64,000 bases of DNA from Acerihabitans sp035013185 (GTDB lineage: Bacteria; Pseudomonadota; Gammaproteobacteria; Enterobacterales; Enterobacteriaceae), in the NCBI RefSeq assembly GCF_035013185.1, contig NZ_JAYGJO010000005.1:124001-188000 (forward strand), read 5' to 3'. Positions 45,434 to 54,634 of this stretch are shown here, one piece after another. Position 1 is the first letter of the stretch. Every line of letters starts with the position of its first letter. Below the pieces are notes generated by a model that did no database searches, had not been told where the DNA came from, and worked only from the letters and a program-made list of their open reading frames with translations. A program made the position numbers and the translations under genes.

Positions 45434-45487
45434 TGAAGGGTGAAGGGTGAAGGGTGAAGGGTGAAGGGTGAAGGGTGAAGGGTGAAG
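45434..45487. repeat. Heptanucleotide tandem repeat (TGAAGGG, 7.7 copies)
   Basis: Seven perfect TGAAGGG units and a partial eighth run without a mismatch, about 310 bases upstream of tssB. An apparent ORF across it is only the repeat read through in frame. Confidence 0.95.
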
Positions 45488-46119
45488 TTATGCCGCAATA
45501 ACCAATTGAATTATTGTTAATTTCTTTATTTGTAAGGTAATTTTCCAGATTTTTTATTTAATGATAGTCTTATTATTAGGTTATTTAATTATCCAATATT
45601 ATATTTGCGAAAATAAATAGCTTTGCACATTGATGCTTCACTTGTCATCATGCGAGATCAGCGACTGGTGGGATGCCATGCTCGCAAGTGGAACACTGTT
45701 ATGCAAAATTATTTATATCATTGTGACTAATATTACATATCGATATATGCACAAACGGATTGATCGTGATGATTATTTCCTCATTGTTTCTTGAGAAAAT
45801 AATCGCATTTTTTCTCAGGTAATTAAGCTGTTTTTAACGGACGTATTAAGCGAAATCATGAACCTAATGCGCCAATTTGCATTTTAATTATACCACCTGT
45901 CCCAATGTGAGATTTTATCGGATAAATATAAAGCAACATTATCTCCTGTGTAATGCTTCATTTTTGCAATTTACCCCTTAGATATTACGGCGCATTGTCA
46001 CAACGGATACATAAGGATTTTCCTCGCCATCTTATCCACTGACCAAAGGAACCTATCACCCATTCTGCGTTAGATAAAAACCAACATCCAAGACACATTC
46101 TTTCCGATTAAAACCATCG

Positions 46120-46219
46120 CCATATTCTGATCCCCGCAACGCTCAGAAACCTGTGTGCTTGCTTCGGCGTGTTTCAACCTGGCCATGATCTGACTGTCGC
46201 TAAAATGTATTTTTTTCAT
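46120..46219 (-). mobile_element. IS3-family transposase OrfA relic
   Basis: From ATG 46219 about 30 codons (MKKIHFSDSQIMARLKHAEA, STQVSERCGD) match the usual start of IS3-family OrfA proteins (KK.RF.DSQIM.ILK.AEAG..V.ELCRE). The helix-turn-helix continuation is scrambled and orfB is absent. No terminal repeats were identified. Confidence 0.7.
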
Positions 46220-46304
46220 CCGAATATTGCCGATCCCTGTTTCTAAAAAGCCCACCTAGATATACCCCAGTGTGATGGCGGCATTTGCGCATGACATCAA
46301 AAAC

Positions 46305-46331
46305 TAAAGTTTTCTGATTTTATGTCGTTAT
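46305..46331 (+). promoter_or_regulatory. FliA (sigma-28) flagellar-class promoter
   Basis: TAAAGTTT (46305-46312) is a perfect sigma-28 -35 box; after exactly 11 bases GTCGTTAT matches five of eight positions of the -10 box GCCGATAA. It lies about 125 bases upstream of the chemoreceptor start, the right setting for class III flagellar/chemotaxis control. Confidence 0.7.
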
Positions 46332-46456
46332 ATTGTGAATTAAGGTGCCAAGAATCAGAAAAACCCGGCAGTGACAGGAAGTTGAGTTGACTGAGTAGAA
46401 TGCTAAATGACTCTCGTTCCTGAATGTGCTGTTCACGCTATGGAAGGTATTTATTG

Positions 46457-48112
46457 ATGAAGAATATTTCAGTTCGACTTGCGTTGACCGGCGCAATTTC
46501 CATTTTTGTGCTGATGATTTTGGCGATTTCCTGCGCAGGTTTATTCACCCTCACTCGCTCAAACGACACCACTGAGTTCGTTCACCAGGCGGATAGCCGG
46601 GTGATCCTGATCAATGATGTGTATAAAGATTCTGCACGTACCCGTGCAGGTTTTGCCCTGGTCTATGCCAGCTTATTGAAAAATGGCAAAGTCGATCCCT
46701 GGATTTTCAAAAATATCGAGACGACCCACCAGCGCATGCTTGCCAATATCCAACGATTCAAAGACCTTCCCGTCATGCTCAGTAGCGACGAAGACATAAA
46801 GACTGAACTGGTGGACTCGGCGAGTGCATTGAGCCAGCTTATCAACCAAGCGCAGCAACTGTTGCAGGTTGGGGATGTGAAAGGCTACTACGATATTAAT
46901 ATAAAGGATATCGACCAAGCGGGGGGACGATTTTCTAAATCGCTGGAGAAGTATCAGAAAAACACCCGTGAAACGGTAAACACGCTGACTGAGCAGCGAA
47001 ACAGCGAATACCGGCAGTTGATGTGGACCATGGCCATGGTATTGATCATCACCCTTGCGATCACCATTACCGTGTTGTACGTATTGCGAAACACCATACT
47101 GCGACCGCTGAACTATGCGATCGAGCAACTCAATGCGGTGGCAAAAGGCGATTTAACCGCCGACATACGGGTATCAAGCAAAAGCGAAATGGGTAAATTG
47201 CTCTCTGCTATCAGTGGCATGCAGCAAAGCTTAATGCGTCTTGTCAGGCAAGTTCGCTTTGGCGTTGAAGAGATAAATATTGGTTCTAGGGAAATTGCGG
47301 CAGGTAACACCGATCTCTCTTCTCGCACTGAAGCACAGGCATCTTCACTTGAAGAAACCGCCTCCTCGATGGATGAACTCGCCTCCACCGTCAAGCAAAA
47401 CGCCGACAATGCGCGTCAAACCAGCCAACTTGCCGCCAATGCTTCGCAAATGGCCGAGTCCGGTCGCAAGGTGGTGTCAGACGTCGTCCTGACAATGAAT
47501 GAGATTTCTTCCAGTTCCAGCAAAATTTCCGAGATTATATCGGTAATCGACGGCATCGCTTTCCAAACCAATATACTGGCGTTAAATGCAGCGGTGGAAG
47601 CTGCACGTGCAGGAGAACAAGGGAAAGGTTTCGCCGTGGTAGCCAGCGAAGTCCGCTCGCTGGCTCAACGCACCGCCTCTGCTGCCAAAGAGATAAAATT
47701 GCTCATAGAAAACTCCACCGCCAAGGTCAACATAGGTGCCGAACAGGTTGAGCGTGCCGGTGTCACCATGCATGAAATCGTTTCGTCAGTGAAGCACGTC
47801 ACTGACACCGTGGCGGAAATCTCGGCGGCATCACAGGAGCAGTCTTGCGGAATCGATCAGGTCAATCTGGCGGTGTCGCAGATGGATGCAGCCACGCAGC
47901 AGAATGCCTCGCTGGTGGAAGAGTCCTCAGCGGCCAGCGGTTCACTGATGGAACAGGTTCGTCTGCTGCTTGAAACGCTTCAGGTGTTTAAATTGCATGA
48001 ACCGGCAGAGAGACCAGAGACGGTTAAGCCAAACACGGCAAAAGTATCGCAAAGTCTTGCCAACAAGCCAGCTGAGAAACCCAATGATAATGCTGGCTGG
48101 GAAACATTCTGA
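46457..48112 (+). CDS. Methyl-accepting chemotaxis protein
   Basis: 551 residues from ATG 46457 (MKNISVRLAL), preceded by GGAAGG. Transmembrane helix 1 (about 10-32), a periplasmic four-helix ligand domain of Tar/Tsr type (about 35-185), transmembrane helix 2 (about 192-213), a HAMP domain, and a cytoplasmic signalling hairpin with GIAFQTNILALNAAVEAARA. The C-terminus GWETF is the CheR/CheB-docking pentapeptide type. It is a full-length, high-abundance-class receptor. Its ligand is not deducible; it lies 3 kb from the microcompartment operon and could sense a related compound, which is speculation. Confidence 0.93.
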   Translation: MKNISVRLALTGAISIFVLMILAISCAGLFTLTRSNDTTEFVHQADSRVILINDVYKDSARTRAGFALVYASLLKNGKVDPWIFKNIETTHQRMLANIQRFKDLPVMLSSDEDIKTELVDSASALSQLINQAQQLLQVGDVKGYYDINIKDIDQAGGRFSKSLEKYQKNTRETVNTLTEQRNSEYRQLMWTMAMVLIITLAITITVLYVLRNTILRPLNYAIEQLNAVAKGDLTADIRVSSKSEMGKLLSAISGMQQSLMRLVRQVRFGVEEINIGSREIAAGNTDLSSRTEAQASSLEETASSMDELASTVKQNADNARQTSQLAANASQMAESGRKVVSDVVLTMNEISSSSSKISEIISVIDGIAFQTNILALNAAVEAARAGEQGKGFAVVASEVRSLAQRTASAAKEIKLLIENSTAKVNIGAEQVERAGVTMHEIVSSVKHVTDTVAEISAASQEQSCGIDQVNLAVSQMDAATQQNASLVEESSAASGSLMEQVRLLLETLQVFKLHEPAERPETVKPNTAKVSQSLANKPAEKPNDNAGWETF

Positions 48113-48176
48113 ATAAACGATCCTTGTATCACGACATGTTGGCCAGATTTCCGGGCCGCGAGCCGGTGTGGTTTCT

Positions 48177-48372
48177 GAGCCAAACTTTGCAGCCAAATTC
48201 GGTCGGTCACCAGTAAATGATTTAATGTTCCGTGAATCGACTTGAAAAACGCCCCACAGTCCATGCGATAGTCTTGGTCGCGTAGCGTGCTGGCAGCGCT
48301 ATATAGGCGTTCATTTGCCCATTGGTTATATTTGGCAAACATATCAAAGTGACTCTTTAACGACATTGACAT
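48177..48372 (-). pseudogene. 5' relic of a DinB-family gene
   Basis: A strong ribosome site (GGAGGAAAT) and ATG 48372 are followed by about 65 codons typical of DinB/DUF664 proteins (MSMSLKSHFDMFAKYNQWAN, FFKSIHGTLNHLLVTDRIWL). Homology then ends and the frame runs into antisense sequence of the chemoreceptor gene; about 100 residues are missing. A deletion removed the 3' end. Confidence 0.7.
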
Positions 48373-48624
48373 ATTTCCTCCGATATTGCGTTCATCGTTC
48401 GATATTGACATCGTTTGGTGAGCATAGGGTGGGCGATATAACACTAACAACCACACAGCAAAATCCATGCTGTTGACTCGATTTTGACGGTGGATATGGC
48501 GCAATGTCAATCTTGACGCAATTAAGCAAAGTGAGGCACTTGTGGTCTGGACCACCCCAACCAATGACTCACGCGCATGCACGTTAGTGCACAACGTTTT
48601 TATGCCAACGAGGACCAAGGAACA

Positions 48625-50700
48625 TCAGCGCAACACCTGATGCAACAGATTCCCTGCCCAGACTACCATCACTTTATCGTCACCTTTCTGACGGCTAAAT
48701 GCGTAATACTCCGGTGTATGCCGGGTCGTCTGGATGCCTGCACCCACGGCAACATGTTGTTCCCTGAATTTTCCCAGTTTTTGCCAGTGCGCCAGCAAAG
48801 TGTGTTTCGTACCGGTCAGCTCATTCCAGTTCATGTCGGAGCGGGTGCCTTGTAAAGGATCCGAGCCTGTCGGGCCAAACGGGCGTCCGCTTTCATCGCC
48901 GTAGTAAATCTGCACCGTACCGGGTGCCAGCAATAACACATCTGCCGCACGTTGTTGCAACGGCAGTGCGCCTTTGGCATCAGCGTCGAAAAACAAGCGT
49001 GTATCGTGCGAAGAGAGATAGCTCAGCACGTTGAAATCCTGCATTTTTTGCGCCATTTGCTGATAAGTTGCGTCGATATTGGCAAAACAGCCCAGTGCGG
49101 CGGCGGCCTGATCCTGGAAATCAAAGTTGATCATCGCGTCGAAACCATTCTGGTAATAATCGCTTTTCATCACACCGTGACCCCAGGCTTCGCCGGTCAT
49201 CCAGAACGGTGCATTATCCAGCGCCTGCGAAGGATTCGCTGCCTTCCATTGTTTCAACGCGTCGACAGCGCGTATTTTTAGCAGCGCCAGCGTCGGTTTA
49301 TCAACGTGCTTGGCGGTATCCACACGGAAACCATCAATGCCGTAATCCCGCACCCACTGACTGAGCCAGGTCACCAGATATTCACGCGGTGTTGCACCGG
49401 GGATCGCCTTGGCGGCCGTGTCAGGTTTATGTCGGTAAAAGACCGGCAAACCACTGGCTTGTGTCGATTCGGTTTTGATGTCGGGCAGGAAGGCCAACGA
49501 CATGGTCAGGTCATCATAACCGGGTGAGTCATAATCGCCGATGTCGGTGCGGATCCATTTTTTACCCCACCACGTGTTCCAGCCGTCGTTGTCTGCGAAA
49601 TTAATATAATCATTAAAACTGTGCCAGTTCTGACCAGGACCCGGTTTCCAGTCGGTCCAGTGCTTACCAAGGGTTTTTTCGATTTCATCGCCTTTGAGAT
49701 AGAACGATCCGAAATGGAAAGTCTGCATATCGGCAAGCGTAGCGTAGCCGCTGTGATTGAGCACGACGTCAAACACAATGCGGATCCCTCGCCTGTGCGC
49801 CTCACTGACCAGTGTGTGTAACTCCTCTTCGGTGCCCATATTGGCATCGAGTTTTGTCCAATCGAGCGTGTAATAGCCGTGATAAGCATAATGTGGAAAA
49901 TCACCCTGAGTACCGCCGCCGACCCAGCCGTGGATCTGCTCTAGCGGCGAGCTGATCCACAGCGCGTTGACGCCCAGCTGTTGCAGATAATCCAACTTCT
50001 TCGTCAGCCCGACCAGGTCGCCACCGTGGAAAGTACCGATTTCCTGCAACCCATCGCTGTGACGGCCATAACGGTGATCGTTGGCAGGATCACCGTTCTC
50101 GAAGCGATCGGTTAACACAAAATACACCGTGGCGTTTTGCCAGTTAAAGGTGGCGGGGATGTTATGATCGGCAGACTCCAGTAACAGTAAACCGCCACTG
50201 GCAGGATCGGGCATCATCATGACATGCCCCTTGGTTACCCGGGCGGTCAGGCCGGAATAAAAGTCGCGGACTTTTTCACCCTCAGCAAAGGTCCCGGTGA
50301 CATCTATCGAAAGCGGTTTGCCATTCCAGCGTGGGCAGGTTTGCGACGCTGCGGCGACGGCTTTTTGCTGCGTTTTCAGGCTTAGCAGCAAGGTCGGCGT
50401 TCCGCTGCGGGTGTCGATTCGTACCTGATAATCCCCTGCGCGAAACTGACGCCAGTTAACCGGAGCTTGGTTTTCGCAGGGGCGCAACGACAGCATGACG
50501 TTAAGCTTTACCTCGTCAGCCGGTTGCCAGCATTGGTTATCCTGATGAAGTTCCAGTGTGCGCTGGCCTTTGGGCAACGTGGCGCTGCTGGTCAGTATTC
50601 CGCTCGACGGCTCGGAAAAATCGGCAAAACCTTGCAGCGACCAGTTGGCCTGTACGGCAGGTGAAACGAACAATAACAACGGCAGTGTCAGGCGTTTCAT
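48625..50700 (-). CDS. malS: Periplasmic alpha-amylase MalS
   Basis: 691 residues from ATG 50700, after AAGGAGAACC; the longer frame is not needed. Signal peptide MKRLTLPLLLFVSPAVQA. GH13 alpha-amylase motifs: FDVVLNHSG, the nucleophile region DGFRVDTAKHVD, the acid region WMTGEAWGHG and YLSSHDT. MalS cleaves longer maltodextrins in the periplasm for uptake through the maltose system. Length is close to E. coli MalS (676). It is monocistronic and preceded by MalT-box-like sites. Confidence 0.93.
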   Translation of the reverse strand: MKRLTLPLLLFVSPAVQANWSLQGFADFSEPSSGILTSSATLPKGQRTLELHQDNQCWQPADEVKLNVMLSLRPCENQAPVNWRQFRAGDYQVRIDTRSGTPTLLLSLKTQQKAVAAASQTCPRWNGKPLSIDVTGTFAEGEKVRDFYSGLTARVTKGHVMMMPDPASGGLLLLESADHNIPATFNWQNATVYFVLTDRFENGDPANDHRYGRHSDGLQEIGTFHGGDLVGLTKKLDYLQQLGVNALWISSPLEQIHGWVGGGTQGDFPHYAYHGYYTLDWTKLDANMGTEEELHTLVSEAHRRGIRIVFDVVLNHSGYATLADMQTFHFGSFYLKGDEIEKTLGKHWTDWKPGPGQNWHSFNDYINFADNDGWNTWWGKKWIRTDIGDYDSPGYDDLTMSLAFLPDIKTESTQASGLPVFYRHKPDTAAKAIPGATPREYLVTWLSQWVRDYGIDGFRVDTAKHVDKPTLALLKIRAVDALKQWKAANPSQALDNAPFWMTGEAWGHGVMKSDYYQNGFDAMINFDFQDQAAAALGCFANIDATYQQMAQKMQDFNVLSYLSSHDTRLFFDADAKGALPLQQRAADVLLLAPGTVQIYYGDESGRPFGPTGSDPLQGTRSDMNWNELTGTKHTLLAHWQKLGKFREQHVAVGAGIQTTRHTPEYYAFSRQKGDDKVMVVWAGNLLHQVLR

Positions 50701-50773
50701 GGTTCTCCTTACACGGGGCAGGAGCCTCATTATGGCAGGGGTGGATGCAGTGTAATCTGTGATAAAAATTTCG

Positions 50774-50807
50774 CCTCATCCCTGCGGCATAAATCTGGGG
50801 AGGATGG
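50774..50807 (-). promoter_or_regulatory. Putative MalT boxes upstream of malS
   Basis: The complement of 50774-50783 reads AGGGATGAGG and the plus strand at 50797-50806 reads GGGGAGGATG; each matches nine of ten positions of the MalT box GGGGAKGAGG. They lie 75-107 bases upstream of malS, fitting the known MalT control of malS. The intergenic region 50701-51059 also holds the start region of the divergent microcompartment operon. Confidence 0.55.
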
Positions 50808-50986
50808 ACCAGGGGGAGAACCTGGTGCGTCCTCATGGCGGCGTGTCAGGCGAAGTACCTGTTTAAGCATTAAAACGATGGCGACAGTGATAGAGAACAT
50901 TCAGGATTTTTTTGACTCCCCAAAAAACAACAAGGCAAAATAATCCTTTATATGCGCAAGCATTCTAGGCCTCATTAACGCTTCCC

Positions 50987-51006
50987 CATGTTAGGTTAAC
51001 AACATG
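50987..51006. promoter_or_regulatory. Inverted repeat upstream of the microcompartment operon
   Basis: CATGTT (50987-50992) and AACATG (51001-51006) flank AGGTTAAC, which itself ends in the palindrome GTTAAC. The site lies 54 bases before the first gene of the operon, a good place for an operator. No regulator gene of the operon is present in the window. Confidence 0.35.
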
Positions 51007-51059
51007 CATTTTGATTTCATGTTTACCGTGCTGGTAACTTAATAAAGGTAGTTGCAATA

Positions 51060-52178
51060 ATGGGTAGCTATTTCTTTTCCTGTCCAAAAATTTACTTTGG
51101 TGAAGATTCTATTACTTCATTAAGCACACTGAAAAATAAAAAAGTTGGCATTGTCACTGATGACTTTATGGTGACGTCAGGTAAAACACAATATCTGGTC
51201 AACTTTATGCCGCAAGCGTCAGTATGCATTTTTGGCGAGGTCAAACCTGATCCTGATGTTGATATTTTGCAAGCCGGCGCTTCACGATTTAAACCGTTTA
51301 AACCCGATGTCATTATTGCGTTGGGCGGCGGTTCGTCCCTCGATGCCGCTAAAGGGATCAAGGTGACTCTTGAAGATTACTATCAGGACCATACGATTGA
51401 ACTGATTGCGATTCCAACCACCAGTGGTTCGGGTTCGGAAGTGACCTCATACGCCATTATTTCCGACCCAAAAAATGGCCGAAAGTACCCCTTAATCGCA
51501 GCAGAATTAGTGCCGGATAGCGCGATTCTTGATCCTTATTTGGTGCTGACAGTGCCGCGTCAGGTGGCGGTCGATACTGGCATGGACGTTTTGACCCATG
51601 CCATAGAAGCCATTGTTTCTAAAGGTGCTAATGATTTTAGTGATGCGCTGGCGGAAAAAGCCATTGCCCTGACCTGGCAAAATCTGCCTCGGGTCTTTAA
51701 CGATGAAAAAGATATTCAAGCACGTACCCGTATGCATAACGCATCTTGTATGGCAGGAATGGCCTTTAACTCCGCCGGACTCGGTCTGGTACATGGCATG
51801 GCGCATGCCATTGGCGGAATGCTGCATATTCCTCATGGTAAAATCAATGCCATGCTGTTGCCATTGCTCATTGAATTTAATAGTGAGAACGCGGCGGAAC
51901 ACACCATTAACCGATATGCACAATGTGCCAACATTGTGGGAATTAAGCAGGATTGTCCACGTCAGAGTATTAAACAACTGGCGGCAAGTATCCGTAAATT
52001 AAATGCGTTTTTTGGTATCCCCTCGACCTTAAAAACGTTAGGTACGGATATTACTGCGCTAGAAAAATTACGCCAGCCGTTGATTAATGCTGTGCTGGCG
52101 GATGGCTGTACGGGATCCAATCCGCGTCGGCCAACGGAGCAGGATATTGATAAATTAATAACCCTTATTGCTGGCTAG
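51060..52178 (+). CDS. Iron-dependent alcohol dehydrogenase (PduQ-type)
   Basis: 372 residues. It should reduce the aldehyde (for example propanal to 1-propanol) and regenerate NAD+ inside the microcompartment. Visible: nucleotide-binding ALGGGSSLDAAKG, PTTSGSGSEVTS, and the metal ligands in GMDVLTHAIEA, LVHGMAHAIGG and HIPHGKINAM (Asp and three His). Length is normal for PduQ/EutG-like enzymes. AAAGG lies 11 bases before the ATG. It is the first gene of the operon. Confidence 0.88.
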   Translation: MGSYFFSCPKIYFGEDSITSLSTLKNKKVGIVTDDFMVTSGKTQYLVNFMPQASVCIFGEVKPDPDVDILQAGASRFKPFKPDVIIALGGGSSLDAAKGIKVTLEDYYQDHTIELIAIPTTSGSGSEVTSYAIISDPKNGRKYPLIAAELVPDSAILDPYLVLTVPRQVAVDTGMDVLTHAIEAIVSKGANDFSDALAEKAIALTWQNLPRVFNDEKDIQARTRMHNASCMAGMAFNSAGLGLVHGMAHAIGGMLHIPHGKINAMLLPLLIEFNSENAAEHTINRYAQCANIVGIKQDCPRQSIKQLAASIRKLNAFFGIPSTLKTLGTDITALEKLRQPLINAVLADGCTGSNPRRPTEQDIDKLITLIAG

Positions 52179-52322
52179 TCTGGACGAGATTGTTCTTTTA
52201 TCTTCAACCGGTAAAAAAAATCCTGCTGAAGTACAAAAAACCATTCTCTTTAGCGCCTATCTTGAAACGAAATAGTCAGCGATTGTATCAACGTACAACG
52301 TATATATCAGGTCATTTATTTT

Positions 52323-52994
52323 ATGGATCACACCCAACAACAAGCCGCATGGATCACCAGACAAATTCTTGAGGAACTGGCTGCGGGGCAAAATGCACAA
52401 CCGCTGCAGATCAACACGGCGAGTGAACTCGACATCCCCGTTGGGGTATCGAACCGCCATGTTCACTTGTGCCGGGAAGATATGGATGTGCTATTTGGCT
52501 ACGGCTCGACGCTGACACGGATGAAAGCGGTGAAGCAGCCCGGTCAATTTGCCGCCGAGGAGACGGTGACGCTACGAGGAAAAAAAGGGGAAATCGCCAA
52601 CGTGCGCATACTGGGTCCGCTGCGTCGCGCAACACAGATAGAGATTTCTGTGGCCGACAGCTTTTCGCTTGGGGTTAACGTTCCCGTCAGAATGTCTGGC
52701 GACACCCAGGGCTCTGCGGGGGTAGAAATCATCGGTCCCAAAGGGCGTGTCGTCAAACCCAACGGCATGATCGTCGCCTGGCGTCACATTCATATCTCAC
52801 CGCAAGATGCGGAGAAATACCAGTTGCAGGATGGAATGGAAATCGATGTCCATACCGAAGGCCAACGCGCAGGCGTGTTGCGCCATGTGGTGGTCCGCGT
52901 GAGTACTGATGCCATATTGGAACTGCACATTGACGTGGAAGAAGCCAATGGACTAGGCCTGCACAACGGCGATCGGGTTTGCCGGGCAATATAG
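52323..52994 (+). CDS. pduL: Phosphate propanoyltransferase PduL
   Basis: 223 residues. PduL converts acyl-CoA and phosphate to acyl-phosphate, recycling CoA in the shell lumen. Zinc-site histidines appear in VSNRHVHLCREDMD, AWRHIHISPQDAEKY and LELHIDVEEANG, the family's signature. The first 25 residues (AWITRQILEELAAG) form an amphipathic helix of the encapsulation-peptide kind, followed by a linker. It lies 144 bases after the dehydrogenase gene and 10 before eutJ. Confidence 0.93.
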   Translation: MDHTQQQAAWITRQILEELAAGQNAQPLQINTASELDIPVGVSNRHVHLCREDMDVLFGYGSTLTRMKAVKQPGQFAAEETVTLRGKKGEIANVRILGPLRRATQIEISVADSFSLGVNVPVRMSGDTQGSAGVEIIGPKGRVVKPNGMIVAWRHIHISPQDAEKYQLQDGMEIDVHTEGQRAGVLRHVVVRVSTDAILELHIDVEEANGLGLHNGDRVCRAI

Positions 52995-53004
52995 GATATC
53001 AATT

Positions 53005-53823
53005 ATGGCTGAAAGTGCCGAATTCCAGCGGCTACGCGAGCTGGCAACGCTTATCCGTACCGGTGAATGCCGGGCGCACACGGGTGTGCTAAAGGTGGGC
53101 GTGGATTTAGGTACCGCGAATATCGCCGTAGTGGTGGTGGATGAAAATAATGTTCCCGTGGCCGGCATCACTTGTGCCTCGACCGTGGTTAAGGATGGTG
53201 TGGTGGTGGATTACCTGACGGCCAGCCGAGTGCTCACCCGCCTCAAGCTGACGCTGGAAGAGAGACTTGGCCAACCCTTGTCCATGGCAGCCACGGCCAT
53301 TCCGCCGGGCATTTCTGCCGGCAATATCAAGGTGATTGTCAATGTTGTTGAGGCCGCAGGATTCACCGTGGGTCAGGTGCTTGATGAGCCCGTCGCTGCA
53401 GCCAGTGCGCTCAATATTCGCAATGGTGCCGTAGTGGATGTCGGCGGGGGAACGACCGGCATGAGCATTTTACAGGACGGGGAAGTGATTTTTTCCGCCG
53501 ATGAGCCCACCGGTGGTACGCATATGACGCTAGTGCTTGCCGGCGCGCTCGGCATGTCATATGAGGACGCGGAAGAGATGAAAAAAGATCCCTCCCAGGA
53601 ATCTGCGGTTTTTGCGCGAGTTCGTCCGGTGGTCGAGAAAATGGCGAGCCTGACGTCTCACTGGCTGGCGTCGCAATCCGTGGAATCGGTTTATTTGGTG
53701 GGTGGTGCGAGCAGTTTCACCGAATTTGCCACGGTTTTCAGTAAGGAAACCGGGAAACAGGTTGTTCCCTCCGTGGAGCCGTTACTGGTTACGCCGTTAG
53801 GCATTGCAATGAACGCACGTTGA
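53005..53823 (+). CDS. eutJ: EutJ-family Hsp70-like protein
   Basis: 272 residues with actin/Hsp70-fold ATPase motifs: VGVDLGTANIAVVVVD (phosphate 1), VLDEPVAAASAL, VDVGGGTTGMSIL (phosphate 2) and VYLVGGASSFTEF (adenosine). EutJ proteins of ethanolamine loci have an unproven chaperone or reactivation role. Here it sits in a glycyl-radical operon, so it may help enzyme folding or cargo loading. It lies 10 bases after pduL. Confidence 0.88.
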   Translation: MAESAEFQRLRELATLIRTGECRAHTGVLKVGVDLGTANIAVVVVDENNVPVAGITCASTVVKDGVVVDYLTASRVLTRLKLTLEERLGQPLSMAATAIPPGISAGNIKVIVNVVEAAGFTVGQVLDEPVAAASALNIRNGAVVDVGGGTTGMSILQDGEVIFSADEPTGGTHMTLVLAGALGMSYEDAEEMKKDPSQESAVFARVRPVVEKMASLTSHWLASQSVESVYLVGGASSFTEFATVFSKETGKQVVPSVEPLLVTPLGIAMNAR

Positions 53824-53836
53824 CAGAAGGGAAAAT

Positions 53837-54625
53837 ATGTACAGCCAGACATTGTCTCAGTTGCTTGATACCTTCATCGCTGAACTCCTCGCGCAGAAAA
53901 AATGCGACGTTGACTCGGGGAGCAAAAAGATGCGTGTGGTCATTACCGGTAATGATATTAGCGCGTTGACTGAGACAGTAAACTGTCTGGTTGCGTTAGG
54001 TCGAGCCGGGTATCAGTTGTGGGTGACCTTCTCACAGAGTGCCAGCCTTTCGGCGCTGAAAATGTCCTATATCCAGGCGATTGGTCAGCGATGTTCCGGT
54101 GTGGTCTTCGATGAACAACCACGACATGATGTTGTTTTTGATGACGATTACGAAAGCCTTTTTTTGCCGGCACTGTCCACGAATAGCATGAGTAAAATTG
54201 CGCTTGGTATCAGAGACAATATTGCCAGCGAATGGGTATTTCATGCGTTTAGCCAGCAAAAGCAGATCATTGCCACCCTAAATAGCGAATGCCTGGCCGG
54301 GCCAAAAAACGCTGTTTTGCCTCAACCGCTACTATCACGATTGTCATCATACGTTCAGACGCTTGAGCAGTACGGTATCGTCTTTTCAGGTAACAAAATG
54401 ATGTGCTCTGCGCGGTCTGATGCAACACCCACAGGTGCCCGCCAACTGGCGGTCGACGCAGTGCACAACAAGGTTCCCCACGCCCCCAAACGACTCATTA
54501 CACTGCGCGACATCCGGCTTCACCCGACAAATGAACATCTTTGCGTCGATAGCAAGACACTGATCACACCTGCCGCCCGTGATGAAATCAGTCACAGGAA
54601 AATCACCGTTATTCAGGGCCAGTAA
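53837..54625 (+). CDS. Flavoprotein-family-like microcompartment accessory protein
   Basis: 262 residues. The N-terminal half (MRVVITGNDISALTETVNCLVALGRAGYQLWVTFSQSAS, short: VVITGNDISALTETVNCLV) has the beta-alpha-beta layout of the flavoprotein (PF02441-like) family that is found in glycyl-radical microcompartment loci. The C-terminal ARQLAVDAVHN...LITLRDIRLHPT...ITPAARDEISHRKI is conserved-looking; the last part may be a switch to a cofactor-binding loop. The function in these operons is unknown; redox or cofactor support of the aldehyde or activase chemistry is a guess. Confidence 0.6.
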   Translation: MYSQTLSQLLDTFIAELLAQKKCDVDSGSKKMRVVITGNDISALTETVNCLVALGRAGYQLWVTFSQSASLSALKMSYIQAIGQRCSGVVFDEQPRHDVVFDDDYESLFLPALSTNSMSKIALGIRDNIASEWVFHAFSQQKQIIATLNSECLAGPKNAVLPQPLLSRLSSYVQTLEQYGIVFSGNKMMCSARSDATPTGARQLAVDAVHNKVPHAPKRLITLRDIRLHPTNEHLCVDSKTLITPAARDEISHRKITVIQGQ

Positions 54626-54634
54626 GGAGGGAAT

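Larger units (their letters stand above)
45126..46456. other. Long AT-rich intergenic region between tssB and the chemoreceptor gene
   Basis: No intact gene is seen in these 1.3 kb. It holds the presumed tssB promoter area, a seven-base tandem repeat (45434-45487), an IS3-family relic (about 46120-46219) and the FliA promoter of the chemoreceptor gene. Its AT-richness makes silencing of the T6SS by H-NS plausible. Confidence 0.6.

Noticed and set aside
45434..45487. CRISPR array
   Set aside because: Seven-base units in direct contact with no spacers; it is a simple sequence repeat.
45217..45498. ORF of 93 codons on the minus strand
   Set aside because: Its N-terminus is only the heptamer repeat read as HPSPFTL units; no ribosome site and no recognisable protein.
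46070..46255. A complete small gene of 61 codons
   Set aside because: Only the first part resembles IS3-family OrfA and the rest is scrambled, so it is a relic.
47980..48618. A 212-codon ORF on the minus strand as one protein
   Set aside because: Only about 65 codons from 48372 are DinB-like; the rest is antisense of the chemoreceptor gene and upstream non-coding sequence.
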